A stretch of 64,000 nt of DNA from Ciceribacter sp. L1K22. GTDB lineage: Bacteria > Pseudomonadota > Alphaproteobacteria > Rhizobiales > Rhizobiaceae. Position 1 is the stretch's first letter, and every line of letters begins with the position of its first letter. This document shows, in pieces, positions 24,575 to 34,467 of the stretch. Made by a program: the position numbers and the translations under genes. The stretch is from NCBI RefSeq assembly GCF_017599385.1, contig NZ_JAGFPK010000001.1, positions 1,479,399-1,543,398 on the forward strand, read 5' to 3'. Under the pieces are notes generated by a model. The model saw only the letters and a list, made by a program, of their open reading frames with translations. It did no database searches and was not told where the DNA came from.

Positions 24575-25453
24575 TCAGGTGTGGTTCTGGAGGAAGTCGC
24601 GGATCTGTCTTTCCAGTCCGCCAAGATGAAGGATCGGCGCGTGTCCCTGGCCGGTCGCCGTCACCGCCACCAGCTTCGGGTGGCGTTTCGCCATCTCCGC
24701 CACGGTCGCCTTGCTCAACAGTCGCGAATGCTCTCCCCGGATCACCATCATCGGTATCTTTCCGAACGCATCGAATTGCGGCCAGAGGTCTGGCAGTGGT
24801 TGGCTGAAATCGGCTGCCGCGAACTGTTCACCGATGGCCGGATCGTAATCGGCGACCGGTTTTCTGTCCGTTTCGCGGTAAAGAGCCCGCGCCATCTCGC
24901 GCCAATCGTTGTCGCCCAGCAGTGGGAAGCTTGCCGCATGGTCATGTTTCACCGCCGCGACGGCCTCGTCCCAATCGCGCGGCGGCGACCGTTGCTGCCC
25001 GAGATAGGCCTGGATTAGCTGTAGTCCCTCCAGATCAAGCACCGGGCCGACATCATTCAGGGTCACGCTGGCAAGCAGCGCAGGCCGCAGACCAGCCATC
25101 AGGTGCAAAAGCAGGCCTCCGCGCGAGGTGCCAATGAAATGCGCGTGTTCGATTTCAAGATGATCGCAGATATCGAGGACATCATTGGCTTCGACCACGA
25201 GATTATAGCGGCTCTTGTCTTTATCGCGGTCGGAAAGACCGCGCCCGCGCGAATCGATCGTGACAACCCGCGCGCCAAGACCGGAGTTCGACGCCAGAAA
25301 CTCGGCCAGTTGATGAAAGTCGCGACCGTTGCGCGTCAGGCCGGGAAGGCAGACCACCACTTGCGCCGCACCCTCGGGTCCGTAAGACCGGGTGTGAAGG
25401 GTGAGGCCGTCACTCGTCTTGATGAAAGTCTCTTCGAACGCCACGGCCGCCAC
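24575..25453 (-). CDS. alpha/beta hydrolase
   Basis: 292 residues. VCLPGLTRNGRDF for the oxyanion side, IDSRGRGLSDRD, nucleophile elbow GTSRGG with Ser near residue 110, and a C-terminal GQGHAPIL with the catalytic His near 275. The fold and motif order are those of the serine alpha/beta hydrolases. Substrate not inferable; esterase, lactonase or C-C hydrolase remain possible. Located 55 bases after the lytic transglycosylase gene on the same strand. Confidence 0.85.
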   Translation of the reverse strand: MAAVAFEETFIKTSDGLTLHTRSYGPEGAAQVVVCLPGLTRNGRDFHQLAEFLASNSGLGARVVTIDSRGRGLSDRDKDKSRYNLVVEANDVLDICDHLEIEHAHFIGTSRGGLLLHLMAGLRPALLASVTLNDVGPVLDLEGLQLIQAYLGQQRSPPRDWDEAVAAVKHDHAASFPLLGDNDWREMARALYRETDRKPVADYDPAIGEQFAAADFSQPLPDLWPQFDAFGKIPMMVIRGEHSRLLSKATVAEMAKRHPKLVAVTATGQGHAPILHLGGLERQIRDFLQNHT

Positions 25454-25508
25454 CTCTTGTCCTTTACGTGCAGTCTGTATCTAAGACGCGGTCGCCTCGG
25501 CGAATACC

Positions 25509-27575
25509 TCACCGCCCGTATCGCAGATCCTTCTCGATCTCGGCGGTCTGTCCGAGCCTCGCCTTGTAGACCTGATAATTCTCCATCACCCGCTGCACGT
25601 AGTTGCGCGTCTCGGGGAAGGGGATGCGCTCGATCCAGTCGACCACCTCGTCGATCGGCAGGCCGCGCGGGTCGCCGTAGCGGGCAATCCATTCGGGCAC
25701 GCGTTTGGGCCCGGCATTATAGGCGATGAAGGTCAGGATGTAGGAGCCGCCGAAGCTTGAGATTTGCTCGCCGAGATAATGCGCGCCGAGCGTCGCGTTG
25801 TAGCCGGGGTCCGTCGTCAGCTTCGCCTCGGAATAGGCAAGACCATGCCGCGTCGCGACGCCCTTGGCCGTTCCGGGCAGGATTTGCAGCAGGCCGCGCG
25901 CGTTTGCCGGCGAGACGGCCGCCGGGTTGAAGGCGCTTTCCTGCCTGGCGATCGCATAGGCCAGAGCCTTGCCGGAACCGGCAATGTCGGCATTGCCAGG
26001 GATGACGCCGACCGGAAAGGCCAGCGCCGGCACGTCGACGCCGCGGCCATAGGCGATCTTGCCGATCTGCAGCGACAATTGGTGATCGCCCATGCGTTCG
26101 GCCTTGGCGGTCAGCAGCGCCAGTTCGCCGGGGCTGTCCAGCTGCTGGGCCAGCGCCCGGTAGAGGCTGCCTGCCCGCCAGCCATGCCCCGCGAGCTCGA
26201 AACGGTCGATCGCCTGCACCGCCTCGCGCGCGGAAAAGCGCTGGCGTTCGCTGTCGGACGGCGAGGGGTAGCGGATATCGAGGAGATTGCGCTTCAGCCG
26301 TGCTGCGGCGAGTTGGCCATAGAATGTGCTCGGGAAATTCGCTGCCTTGACGAAATTCTCCTGCGCGAGCGTCTTGTCGCCGGCAGCCTCGGCCGTGCGC
26401 CCGAGCCAGTACCAGGCGCGGGAGACAGACAGCGGTCCGCTGGAGACGCTGAGGATTTTGGCGAAGTGCCGTTGGGCGACGTCCGGCTTCTTAAGTCCGC
26501 GCAGCGCATACCATCCGGCGTGGAACTCGGCATCGACCACATCGGTCGGTTCGGTCGCCACATGCTTGGCGGCAATCTCGTAGGACTGCGCAAACTTTCC
26601 TCGATCCGCCAGCCCGCGCGCCACGATGCGCTGCTCGTTCCACCATTCGCCAGCATTGATCAGTTTCGATTCGTCCCTCGGCGCCTCGGCGAGCAGCTTG
26701 GCCGCCTCGGCATATTTGTCTTTCTGCCTGAGCCGCTCGATGCGGATGAACAGGTAGGCAGGATCGGACGCCCAACTCTTGTCGACCTGGGCGATCAGCG
26801 CATCCGCCTTGGCCGAGCGGGCATGCACGGCGGCCCAGGCATTGTAGAGCGACTGCGCCTCGCCGAGGCTTGCAAACCGCTTCGCCTGGCTCACGCGCCC
26901 GCGATACATCAGATAGTCCATCCGCGCCTTGTGGTCGGCCTTCGAGAAAAGCGCGGAAAAATCGGCGAGGATCTTGTCCTCGGTCCCGGTATCGAGTGCC
27001 TCGCCGTGCCAGAACTTGCGCAAGCTTCGCCTTGCGTCATCGGGACGTCCGCCGGCCATCTGGGCCTTGGCGAGCGCCATGGCGCCTTCCACCGTTTCCG
27101 GCAGCGTCTCGCCGAAGGCGGCGATCACCTCGCGCGCCGGCGGCGCCTCGCGATAGAGCGCCCGTTCGGAATTGGCGCGGAAGGCGGAAAGTCCCGGCCA
27201 TCCCTTCAGCTCGCGCTGCGCGGCGGCGATTTCGGAGGAGGGGACGTCTCTCAGGCCCGACATGGCGATCGACCAGGTCAGCATGTGCCGGTCGAGCGAT
27301 TGCGGCATGCGGTTGCGGATCGATATCGCCCGTGCCGCATCCTTGTCCGACAACGCGTCTAGCCCGGCCTTGAGTTCGCTGGCGGCGGGAACGACGCGCC
27401 CCATGCGCGGAATGGTCCCCGTCACCTCCATGGTCGGCGCAACGGTGCTCTCCTGCGGCAGTCGCGGCTTCTTCATCGGAACCGGCACGGCCTCGGCAAC
27501 AGCGCCGGACACGCCGGCGAGCAGCAGCGCGGCCGAAAGACCGAGAACGGAGATGGAGAGACTGGACCGCTTCAT
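25509..27575 (-). CDS. soluble lytic murein transglycosylase
   Basis: 688 residues. Signal peptide MKRSSLSISVLGLSAALLLA (cut inside), a long middle region of helical (SLT70-superhelix-like) repeats with Ala/Trp, and a C-terminal lysozyme-like domain with catalytic Glu in IARQESAFNPAAVS (~550), followed by ARGLLQILPG, TLGAHYL and AYNAGP. Cleaves peptidoglycan glycan strands with 1,6-anhydro ends, in the periplasm. Divergent from dapA. Similar in neighbourhood to the slt-dapA-smpB gene order of rhizobia. The start ATG is the first in the frame and gives a good signal peptide. Confidence 0.92.
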   Translation of the reverse strand: MKRSSLSISVLGLSAALLLAGVSGAVAEAVPVPMKKPRLPQESTVAPTMEVTGTIPRMGRVVPAASELKAGLDALSDKDAARAISIRNRMPQSLDRHMLTWSIAMSGLRDVPSSEIAAAQRELKGWPGLSAFRANSERALYREAPPAREVIAAFGETLPETVEGAMALAKAQMAGGRPDDARRSLRKFWHGEALDTGTEDKILADFSALFSKADHKARMDYLMYRGRVSQAKRFASLGEAQSLYNAWAAVHARSAKADALIAQVDKSWASDPAYLFIRIERLRQKDKYAEAAKLLAEAPRDESKLINAGEWWNEQRIVARGLADRGKFAQSYEIAAKHVATEPTDVVDAEFHAGWYALRGLKKPDVAQRHFAKILSVSSGPLSVSRAWYWLGRTAEAAGDKTLAQENFVKAANFPSTFYGQLAAARLKRNLLDIRYPSPSDSERQRFSAREAVQAIDRFELAGHGWRAGSLYRALAQQLDSPGELALLTAKAERMGDHQLSLQIGKIAYGRGVDVPALAFPVGVIPGNADIAGSGKALAYAIARQESAFNPAAVSPANARGLLQILPGTAKGVATRHGLAYSEAKLTTDPGYNATLGAHYLGEQISSFGGSYILTFIAYNAGPKRVPEWIARYGDPRGLPIDEVVDWIERIPFPETRNYVQRVMENYQVYKARLGQTAEIEKDLRYGR

Positions 27576-27793
27576 GCCGGATGCCTGTTCAGGGATGGTC
27601 GTCCTCTACATTAGTTTGGCGTCAGATTAACGAAACCTTACCGAAACACCACGAATTGGAATGTTTCCAGGTCCGATTCCGTCACGAATCCGTCAGAGAC
27701 GCGCTTGTCGCGCGAAAACGGGCAAAGTAATGTGCCGCCGTCATAATAGAGGAATACGGCCGAAGCGTGAGCGGGGTCGTCAGGAGTTTTTGC

Positions 27794-28678
27794 ATGTTCC
27801 AGGGATCCATTCCCGCGCTCGTCACACCGTTCACCGATCAAGGTGCGGTCGACGAAGCGGCCTTTGCCGCCCATGTCGAGTGGCAGATCGCCGAAGGATC
27901 GACCGGTCTCGTTCCGGTCGGCACCACGGGCGAATCGCCGACACTGTCGCATGACGAGCACAAACGGGTGGTGGAACTCTGCGTCGAGGTGGCGAAGAAG
28001 CGCGTTCCTGTCATCGCCGGCGCCGGATCGAACAACACCACCGAGGCGATCGAGCTTGCCCAGCACGCCGAGTCCGTCGGCGCCGACGCGCTTTTGGTGG
28101 TTACCCCCTACTACAACAGGCCGACCCAGAAGGGACTGATGGCGCATTACGGCGCCATCGCCGATGCCGTGAAGCTGCCGATCATCATCTACAACATTCC
28201 CGGCCGTTCCGTCGTCGACATGACGCCGGACACCATGGGCGCGATCGTCAAGGCGCACAGCAATGTCATCGGCGTCAAGGATGCGACCGGCAAGATCGAG
28301 CGCGTTTCCGAGCAGCGCATCGCCTGCGGCAAGGACTTCGTCCAGCTCTCCGGCGAGGACGCGACCGCCCTCGGCTTCAACGCCCATGGCGGCGTCGGCT
28401 GCATCTCGGTGACAGCCAATGTCGCGCCCAAGCTCTGCGCCCAGTTCCAGGCGGCCACACTTGCGGGCGATTACGCCAAGGCCCTCGAGTTCCAGGACCG
28501 CCTGATGCCGCTGCACAAGGCGATCTTTATGGAGCCCGGCCTCTGCGGCGCGAAATATGCGCTCCACCGCATCCGAGGCATGAACCGCACCGTCCGCCTG
28601 CCGCTGCTGCCGACGCTGGAGAGCGGCACGGAAGCCGCGATCGACGCGGCGCTCCGGCATGCGGGGCTGATGAACTAA
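27794..28678 (+). CDS. dapA: 4-hydroxy-tetrahydrodipicolinate synthase
   Basis: 294 residues from the ATG at 27794 ([14 protein letters not shown]), AGGAG before it; a GTG 27 bases upstream is open but non-conserved. TIM barrel: GTTGESPTL (pyruvate binding), PYYNRPTQ with Tyr, NIPGR, Schiff-base Lys in [11 protein letters not shown] (~162). Condenses aspartate semialdehyde and pyruvate, first step of the lysine/DAP pathway. A terminator follows. Divergent from the lytic transglycosylase gene; smpB lies 2.2 kb downstream with SDR and AraC genes between. Confidence 0.95.
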   Translation: MFQGSIPALVTPFTDQGAVDEAAFAAHVEWQIAEGSTGLVPVGTTGESPTLSHDEHKRVVELCVEVAKKRVPVIAGAGSNNTTEAIELAQHAESVGADALLVVTPYYNRPTQKGLMAHYGAIADAVKLPIIIYNIPGRSVVDMTPDTMGAIVKAHSNVIGVKDATGKIERVSEQRIACGKDFVQLSGEDATALGFNAHGGVGCISVTANVAPKLCAQFQAATLAGDYAKALEFQDRLMPLHKAIFMEPGLCGAKYALHRIRGMNRTVRLPLLPTLESGTEAAIDAALRHAGLMN

Positions 28679-28689
28679 GGAAATGAGAC

Positions 28690-28712
28690 AAGGCCGGGGC
28701 GACCCGGCCTTT
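28690..28712 (+). terminator. terminator of dapA
   Basis: AAGGCCGGG / CCCGGCCTT stem with a GCGA loop, T-rich after. Confidence 0.8.
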
Positions 28713-28811
28713 CTGCTTCTGAGGCGGCCAAGCTTCGTGCCGCTTGTCCCTCGGCTGCCAATCGTGTCTCATCACAGCATGCGCGGTCTGACGTAGTCGT
28801 TGCAGTTTCTA

Positions 28812-29639
28812 TCAACCGTCAGTCGAGACCGTGACGGCTTTCCAGGTTTCGATCTCATGCTGGAGGCGCTCAATCCTTGCAGAGACGAGTTTTAGAGCGT
28901 CACTACCGAGTAAGAGCTGCGGCGGCGGATTGTCTGATGCAATCAGAGCCAAGACTGCTTCCGCGAGTTTCGCCGGATCGCCCAGCTGCTTGCCGCTCTT
29001 TTCCTGACGTGCCATTCGTATCGGATCAAACAACGCATCGTAGTCGGCGATTGATCTCTCGGTGCGGATCATCGAACGTCCGGCCCAGTCCGTTCGAAAC
29101 GAGCCTGGGCAGAGCGTGGTCACGTGGACGCCGAAGGGCGCCATTTCGGCGCGCATGACTTCGGAGATGCCCTGGAGGGCAAACTTGCTGCCGCAGTAAT
29201 AGCCGATACCGGGCATCGTGATCATGCCGCCCATCGAGGTGACGTTGACGATGAAACCGTGACGTCTTTCGCGGAAACGCGGCAGGAAGGCCTTCGCCAC
29301 GGCAACCGAACCGAATACGTTCACATCGAACTGGCGCCGCATCTCTGCGAGCGGTGACTCTTCGAGAATACCCTCATGGCCGTAGCCGGCATTGTTGATC
29401 AGGACGTCCACCGGCCCGTAGTCTGCCTCAGCCTGTTCGACGACATCGGGTATCCGGTCGAATTCTGTGACATCGCACAGAACAGGACGGACGGCAGGCA
29501 GACGTTCTGCAAGGCTTGCCCGGGATGCGTCGGATCGGACGGTGCCGATAACCGTGTGGCCCTGGTCGCTGGCTGCTGTGGCTATGGCAAGGCCGAAACC
29601 CGAATTGGCACCCGTAATGAAAAAGGTCTTCCTGGACAT
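28812..29639 (-). CDS. SDR family oxidoreductase
   Basis: 275 residues from ATG at 29639; frame open to 29762 but the leader is not SDR-like. ITGANSGFGLAIA, NNAGYGHEG, NVTSMGG and YCGSKFALQGISE (Tyr-x3-Lys) are complete. The length and NAGYGHEG-like motif suit the group of SDRs with ~275-residue proteins; substrate unknown. Divergent from the AraC regulator, 76 bases between, so probably its target. Confidence 0.88.
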   Translation of the reverse strand: MSRKTFFITGANSGFGLAIATAASDQGHTVIGTVRSDASRASLAERLPAVRPVLCDVTEFDRIPDVVEQAEADYGPVDVLINNAGYGHEGILEESPLAEMRRQFDVNVFGSVAVAKAFLPRFRERRHGFIVNVTSMGGMITMPGIGYYCGSKFALQGISEVMRAEMAPFGVHVTTLCPGSFRTDWAGRSMIRTERSIADYDALFDPIRMARQEKSGKQLGDPAKLAEAVLALIASDNPPPQLLLGSDALKLVSARIERLQHEIETWKAVTVSTDG

Positions 29640-29715
29640 GCGTGACTTCTCTTCTTGTTTGATTGCACTATTTGACTGATACTCTCCTATTTTCGATATT
29701 CTGAGACCAATTCCT

Positions 29716-30660
29716 ATGTCTTCATTGCCAAATCCTATGAAAGGCGAAAGTCGACAGCTCATCCGTCAACGGCTCCTGGAGTTGGCCGGATTGCTTGCCC
29801 CATATGAGGGTTACAATCCGACAGGACTTCCAGGCCTTCGCATCCTGAGGACGGAAACGGTGCTTCATGACGTCCCGGTACTCTACAAGCCGGGGGCCGT
29901 CTTCGTGTTGCAGGGACGGAAGCAGGGCATTCTGGAAGGTGACGTTTATCTCTACGACGAAGAGCACTATCTGTCGGTCTCGGTGCCTGTTCCGTTCCGC
30001 ATGGAATCCGTCGCCAGCGCGGACCGGCCGCTGCTTGCGATCTATATAGATTTCGATATGTCGCTCGCCGCCGAGATCACCTCGGAAATCGAAAAGCGGC
30101 CCTCCGGAACGCCTGCTGCCCAGGCAAAGAGCCTCATATCCAGCAGGATGGAACCCGATATCCTGGAGGTGTTGCTGCGTTTGTTGAAAGCCCTGACCAA
30201 TCCGGTGGAGACTGCTGTACTGGGCACGGCCATCTTGCGCGAACTGCATTATCGGGTTCTCGTCGGTCCCCAGGGTGGGGCGATGATTTCGGCGCTACAG
30301 CAAAGAGGGACATCCGGTAAAATCGTGCAAAGCCTTGCCCGGTTGCGCGAGACATACCGTTCGGACGTGACCGTCGCAGCTCTGGCAAGCGACGCGGGCA
30401 TGAGCGTTCCGTCCTATCACGCCCATTTCAAGGCTCTGACCGGCAGCAGCCCGATGCAATACGTCAAGGCCATGCGGCTTCATGAGGCCAGATTGATGAT
30501 TGCGCGCCAAGCCATGACGATCGCGGAAGTCGCTCTTTCGGTTGGCTATGCCAGCCCCGCGCAATTCAGCCGCGACTTCAAACGGCACTTCCGCCGCACG
30601 GCGTCACAAGAGGCGAAATGGGTCCGCCAGCATCTTGGCGCGCTTGCTTCGGGAGCATAG
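29716..30660 (+). CDS. AraC family transcriptional regulator
   Basis: 314 residues. N-terminal effector-binding cupin-like domain (AraC_N) ~30-190, including YKPGAVFVLQGRKQ and DEEHYLSVSVPVP. C-terminal double helix-turn-helix ~210-300 (LASDAGMSVPSYHAHFKAL, TIAEVALSVGYASPAQFSRDF). Likely activator or repressor of the divergent SDR gene; the inducer is unknown. Confidence 0.9.
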   Translation: MSSLPNPMKGESRQLIRQRLLELAGLLAPYEGYNPTGLPGLRILRTETVLHDVPVLYKPGAVFVLQGRKQGILEGDVYLYDEEHYLSVSVPVPFRMESVASADRPLLAIYIDFDMSLAAEITSEIEKRPSGTPAAQAKSLISSRMEPDILEVLLRLLKALTNPVETAVLGTAILRELHYRVLVGPQGGAMISALQQRGTSGKIVQSLARLRETYRSDVTVAALASDAGMSVPSYHAHFKALTGSSPMQYVKAMRLHEARLMIARQAMTIAEVALSVGYASPAQFSRDFKRHFRRTASQEAKWVRQHLGALASGA

Positions 30661-30864
30661 GACGATTGTGCGTAGTTGGCGCACAGCCAACGACACCTCG
30701 CCGCGAGCTTTGACCGGTTTTCAGGGGCCACGGTAGGCAGCAGTCTCACAGCCCCACCTTTATTTCCCCCCCATCCTCCATTACATACCTGTCATACCCG
30801 CCACGCCCCGCCCGAGCGCTAGGCGACACACGACAAAATCACGGGCGAAACGGAAGATCAGGCC

Positions 30865-31344
30865 ATGGCCCCCAAAGGCTCACAGCGCGTCGTCAACAAG
30901 ATCGTTGCGGAAAACCGCAAGGCGCGCTTCAATTATGAGATCGTCGACACCTACGAGGCAGGTCTGGTTTTGACCGGCACGGAGGTCAAGTCTCTGCGCG
31001 AGGGCAAGGCCAATATCGCCGAATCCTATGCCTCCGACGAGGGCGAGGAAATCTGGCTGATCAATTCGCATCTTCCGGAATATCTGCAGGCGAACCGCTT
31101 CAACCACGAGCCGCGCCGCCGTCGGAAGCTGCTTCTGTCCAAGCGCGAGATCAACCGGCTGCGCGCCTCGATCAACCGCGAGGGCATGACGCTGGTGCCG
31201 CTCAAGATCTATTTCAACGAGAAGGGCAGGGCGAAGCTGGAACTGGCGCTTGCCAAGGGCAAGAAGCTGCACGACAAGCGCGAGACCGAGAAGGAACGCG
31301 ACTGGAACCGGCAGAAGCAGCGGCTGATGAAGACCGCCGGCTGA
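30865..31344 (+). CDS. smpB: SsrA-binding protein
   Basis: 159 residues, typical. [39 protein letters not shown] and [12 protein letters not shown] are hallmarks; the basic C-terminal tail ([15 protein letters not shown]) is the part that enters the empty A-site path. Binds tmRNA and rescues stalled ribosomes. AGATCAGGCC precedes the ATG. Convergent with the LysR gene downstream, six bases between the stops. Confidence 0.96.
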   Translation: MAPKGSQRVVNKIVAENRKARFNYEIVDTYEAGLVLTGTEVKSLREGKANIAESYASDEGEEIWLINSHLPEYLQANRFNHEPRRRRKLLLSKREINRLRASINREGMTLVPLKIYFNEKGRAKLELALAKGKKLHDKRETEKERDWNRQKQRLMKTAG

Positions 31345-31350
31345 TCGGCC

Positions 31351-32229
31351 TTATTCCGCCGCTTCGGCGGACTTGCCTCCCGAAAATTCAACGGAATGAT
31401 GCCGCAACAGCTCGGCCACGCGGTCGATCATCGTCCGGACCTCCGGTCTTGATCGATCGTCGTCGTGCATGGTGATCCAGAGATCCGCCGAAAGTTCCTC
31501 GATCGGCCCGCCGACGCGCACGAGGCCGGGCTCCAGGTCGCCGATAAAGCAGGGCAGCACGCCACGGCCGCCGCCGGAGCGGACCAGTTCGAGCAGGGTG
31601 GGGGTGGTCGTCGTCCAGATGCTGATCCATTTGTCCGGCTGCTTCGAGATCCACCGGTCGGCCGAGGTCGAGGCCTGTTCGCGGCCGATGGAAATCCAGC
31701 GCTCTGATGGCTCCGCCGCCACCTCCGGAGTCGCATAGGCGGCGAAGCGCATGCGCACGGACTGTCGCGCCGCCAGATTGCCGGCGACCGGCCGGCGGGT
31801 GGTGAGCGCGATTTCCGCCTCGCGGAAGATGAGGTCGACCTCCTGTTCCGAGGCCTTCACGCAGAGCCGGAACGGATCGTCCGGCGTCCAGAGATGCGTA
31901 CGGTTGCGGGCCAGAAACAGCGAGAGCCAGCCATCCGACGCGATGGAGACGATGGGCTGGCAATAGCCGTTCTCGTTCCAGCGGCGGATGGAAACCGCCT
32001 GTGCCTCCATGGCTTTCACATGCCTGAGCAGCACCTCGCCATCGGGCGCCAGCGTGTAGCCCTTGGTGTGGCGTAGAAACAGGCTGTGGCCCGTGGCGCG
32101 CTCCAGCGCCAGCATGCGCCGCCCGATGGTCGGCGCGCTGATCCCGGTCTTGTCCGCCGCCCCGACGAGGCCGCCCTCTGTCGCGACATGCAGGAAGAGC
32201 CGGAGGTCGTCCCAGTTCTCGTCTTTCAT
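31351..32229 (-). CDS. LysR family transcriptional regulator
   Basis: 292 residues, helix-turn-helix at the N-terminus: DLRLFLHVATEGGLVGAADK, then ISAPTIGRRMLALERATGHS. The effector domain is less typical, with Trp-rich stretches (RWISIGREQ, DRWISKQPDKWIS). Divergent from a 72-residue ORF at 32321, 91 bases between. Target unknown. Confidence 0.87.
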   Translation of the reverse strand: MKDENWDDLRLFLHVATEGGLVGAADKTGISAPTIGRRMLALERATGHSLFLRHTKGYTLAPDGEVLLRHVKAMEAQAVSIRRWNENGYCQPIVSIASDGWLSLFLARNRTHLWTPDDPFRLCVKASEQEVDLIFREAEIALTTRRPVAGNLAARQSVRMRFAAYATPEVAAEPSERWISIGREQASTSADRWISKQPDKWISIWTTTTPTLLELVRSGGGRGVLPCFIGDLEPGLVRVGGPIEELSADLWITMHDDDRSRPEVRTMIDRVAELLRHHSVEFSGGKSAEAAE

Positions 32230-32320
32230 GGCTGAAACGATCCTTTCATTCTCGCGTCTACCCGCTGGAAATCCAAAGGCTTACCTCTCGTAAGACTACT
32301 GCATTCGAGAGGAAATGGCG

Positions 32321-32539
32321 ATGTCGCTGAACTGGCTTCTGATTTTCGAGCATGCCCGCACGCGTCCGGGCGCTCGCCGCGAGCATCCTTTGGCCGATCC
32401 GCTGGAGCGCCCCGAATGGCAGGGTCTCGGCTGGGTCGTGGCGATCTTCGCACGCGTGTCCCGCCGGCGCAGGACGGTGAAGCGCGCCGCGCCGGAGCGC
32501 GCTTGCGCGCCGGTCGAGGACTGTCACGTGCCGGCGTAG
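32321..32539 (+). CDS. small hypothetical protein
   Basis: 72 residues from the second ATG (MSLNWLLIFEHAR), GAGAGGAA six bases before it. Strongly basic, Arg-rich, with one short hydrophobic stretch GLGWVVAIFARV. Overlaps the 3' end of the PEP mutase-like gene on the other strand by 16 bases. Divergent from the LysR gene. No family recognised; could be a real LysR target or a chance frame. Confidence 0.4.
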   Translation: MSLNWLLIFEHARTRPGARREHPLADPLERPEWQGLGWVVAIFARVSRRRRTVKRAAPERACAPVEDCHVPA

Positions 32540-33291
32540 ACCGCGCGCGCAGCGTCCGTGATCGCGGCCATCGCCTTCCGGTAAGGGCCGGGACCATGGC
32601 TGACACGCGCGACGCCGAGCTCGCCGAGGCGGGACAGTGACGGCGTCCGGGTCATCGCCATGATGTTGACCGGCAGGGGTACGGCGGCGCAGATCTCGGC
32701 GATCAGCCCTTCATCGGAAAGGCCCGGCACGAAGAACCCGCTGGCGCCGGCCTCGGCATAGGCCTGGCCACGGCGGATCGCGTCGACGAGATGATCGGCA
32801 TGTTTGCCCGGGTCGCTTTCGGCGAGGAAATAGTCGGTGCGCGCGTTGATGAAGAGCGGCACACCTTCCGCATCGGCCATTTTCCGGATCGCCTCGATGC
32901 AGGCGACCTGGCGCTCGACACTATGCATGCGGCTTTCGCCACCGTATCCGTCCTCAAAATTGATGCCGACCGCACCGGCCTTCACGATCCGGCGGACATT
33001 GGCCGCGACGTCATCAGCATCCCGCGCGTAGCCGCTCTCGAAATCGACGCTCAGCGGCAGGTCGACCGTGGCGGTGATGCGCGAGACGATGGTTTCGAGA
33101 AGGTCGAGCGGGATCGCCTCGCCGTCGGCATAGCCATGCGCGGCCGCCACGGACCAACTGCCGGTGGCGAGCGCCGCGGCACCAGCTTCCGCCACAGCCC
33201 TGGCGGAACCCGCATCCCAGATATTGTAGAGCACGAGAGGTCGTCCCTTCTGGTGAAGGGCGGCAAAGGTTTTGGCTTTCTCGGCGGTCAT
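32524..33291 (-). CDS. isocitrate lyase/PEP mutase family protein
   Basis: 255 residues of the PEP mutase/isocitrate lyase barrel: NIWDAGSARAVAEAG, DFESGYARDADDVA with the Mg-binding acids (VDFESGY), GINFEDG and FINARTDYF (R-T-D). The catalytic Cys of isocitrate lyase (KKCGH) is absent, which puts it with 2,3-dimethylmalate lyase- or oxaloacetate hydrolase-like members. Its ATG overlaps the ada stop (ATGA, 33288-33291), so it is translationally coupled to ada. Substrate unknown. Confidence 0.87.
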   Translation of the reverse strand: MTAEKAKTFAALHQKGRPLVLYNIWDAGSARAVAEAGAAALATGSWSVAAAHGYADGEAIPLDLLETIVSRITATVDLPLSVDFESGYARDADDVAANVRRIVKAGAVGINFEDGYGGESRMHSVERQVACIEAIRKMADAEGVPLFINARTDYFLAESDPGKHADHLVDAIRRGQAYAEAGASGFFVPGLSDEGLIAEICAAVPLPVNIMAMTRTPSLSRLGELGVARVSHGPGPYRKAMAAITDAARAVYAGT

Positions 33292-34379
33292 GCGCGTCGC
33301 TCCTGCAACTCTGTCATGGGTGTGAGGCTCGCGACCATGCGTTTTTCATGCTCCAGAAGCCAGCGCTTGCGCCAGAGACCACCGCCATATCCTGTCAGCA
33401 GACCGTTTACGCCGAGCACGCGATGGCAAGGGACAACGATGGCGATCTGGTTGGCGCCATTGGCGCGCGCGACGGCGCGCACCGCGCTGGTCCGGCCGAT
33501 GGCGTTCGCCTGTTCGGAATAACTTCTGACGGTGCCGGCGGGAATGCGCCGCAGTTCATCCCAGACCATGCGCTCGAATGGTGTTCCATGGCCCGCAAGC
33601 GGCGTCGAGAAACCGTCATTGTACCCGTCGAAGTAGCGGCGGAGTTCGGACTCGATCCGGTCGGTCACGGTCGTGCGCCCCATCACGATGCCGCACCCGT
33701 TCGTTTTCTGCAGGCGCCGGATCTCGGCGGGCAGGGCAGGGCGGTCGATGAATTCGAGAAGGTGGAGCGCGTGGTCGCAGGCGATCGCCATCATCGGCCC
33801 GATCGGCGTTTCGATCCAGTCGGCCTTGAGCAGCGTCTTTCCACGCAGGCTCTGCGGCGCTTCCCCGAACAGTTGCGTGATCGCGGCGCGAAAACCGCTT
33901 CCCGATTCAAAGCCTGCGTCGAGCTGTGCCTCGATCACATCGGAGCCTGTCACGAGGCTTTCGACGGCGAGGCCGACACGCCTTTGGCGCGCGATTTCCA
34001 GAAAGCTCATGCCGAACTGCCGCTTGAAGGCGCGCCGCACGGTCGAGAGGTCGAGCCCCAGCGCTTCGATGTCGCTCTCCCGCCACCGGCGCTGCGGTTC
34101 GCGGTCCAGCGCGTCGAGCAACTGCGCCACCGTTGGCTCGTTGCCCTTCATCCGAAGCATCGGCCGGCAGCGCTTGCAGGCCCGGAATCCGGCATCGAGG
34201 CATTCCGCCGTCGTTTCGCGGAACACACAGTTTTCTTTCTTCGGCTTCCGCGCCGGGCAGGTGAACCGGCAGAAAATGCCGGTCGAGGTGACGCAGACAT
34301 AGGCGAAGCCGTCATAGGCGGCATCGCGGCGGATCAGGGCGTCGTAGTAGACGTCGTCGGAGGGGCGTTCGAGCAACAT
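33288..34379 (-). CDS. ada: bifunctional methyl-DNA adaptive response protein
   Basis: 363 residues. N-terminal Zn/methylphosphotriester domain with Cys37, 41, 68 and 71 (GIFCRFTC, CKRC), the same set as E. coli Ada Cys38, 42, 69, 72. Then an AraC-type helix-turn-helix, and a C-terminal alkyltransferase with Cys318 in VVPCHRV and GLWRKRWLLEHE. So it can repair O6-methylguanine and act as activator of the adaptive response. The start is the ATG at 34379. Downstream gene is translation-coupled. No alkA or alkB nearby. Confidence 0.93.
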   Translation of the reverse strand: MLLERPSDDVYYDALIRRDAAYDGFAYVCVTSTGIFCRFTCPARKPKKENCVFRETTAECLDAGFRACKRCRPMLRMKGNEPTVAQLLDALDREPQRRWRESDIEALGLDLSTVRRAFKRQFGMSFLEIARQRRVGLAVESLVTGSDVIEAQLDAGFESGSGFRAAITQLFGEAPQSLRGKTLLKADWIETPIGPMMAIACDHALHLLEFIDRPALPAEIRRLQKTNGCGIVMGRTTVTDRIESELRRYFDGYNDGFSTPLAGHGTPFERMVWDELRRIPAGTVRSYSEQANAIGRTSAVRAVARANGANQIAIVVPCHRVLGVNGLLTGYGGGLWRKRWLLEHEKRMVASLTPMTELQERRA

Positions 34380-34416
34380 GGCGCCATCCTAGCGCAATGT
34401 GAGGCAGCCGCCGCCG

Positions 34417-34449
34417 AAAAAGAGGCGCCTATTTTTGGAAAGGCGCCTC
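34417..34449 (-). terminator. terminator of the chemoreceptor gene
   Basis: GAGGCGCCT / AGGCGCCTC (34422-34430, 34441-34449), 10-base loop, followed on the minus strand by TTTTT. Confidence 0.85.
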
Positions 34450-34467
34450 CAGGTGTCATCTTGTCGT

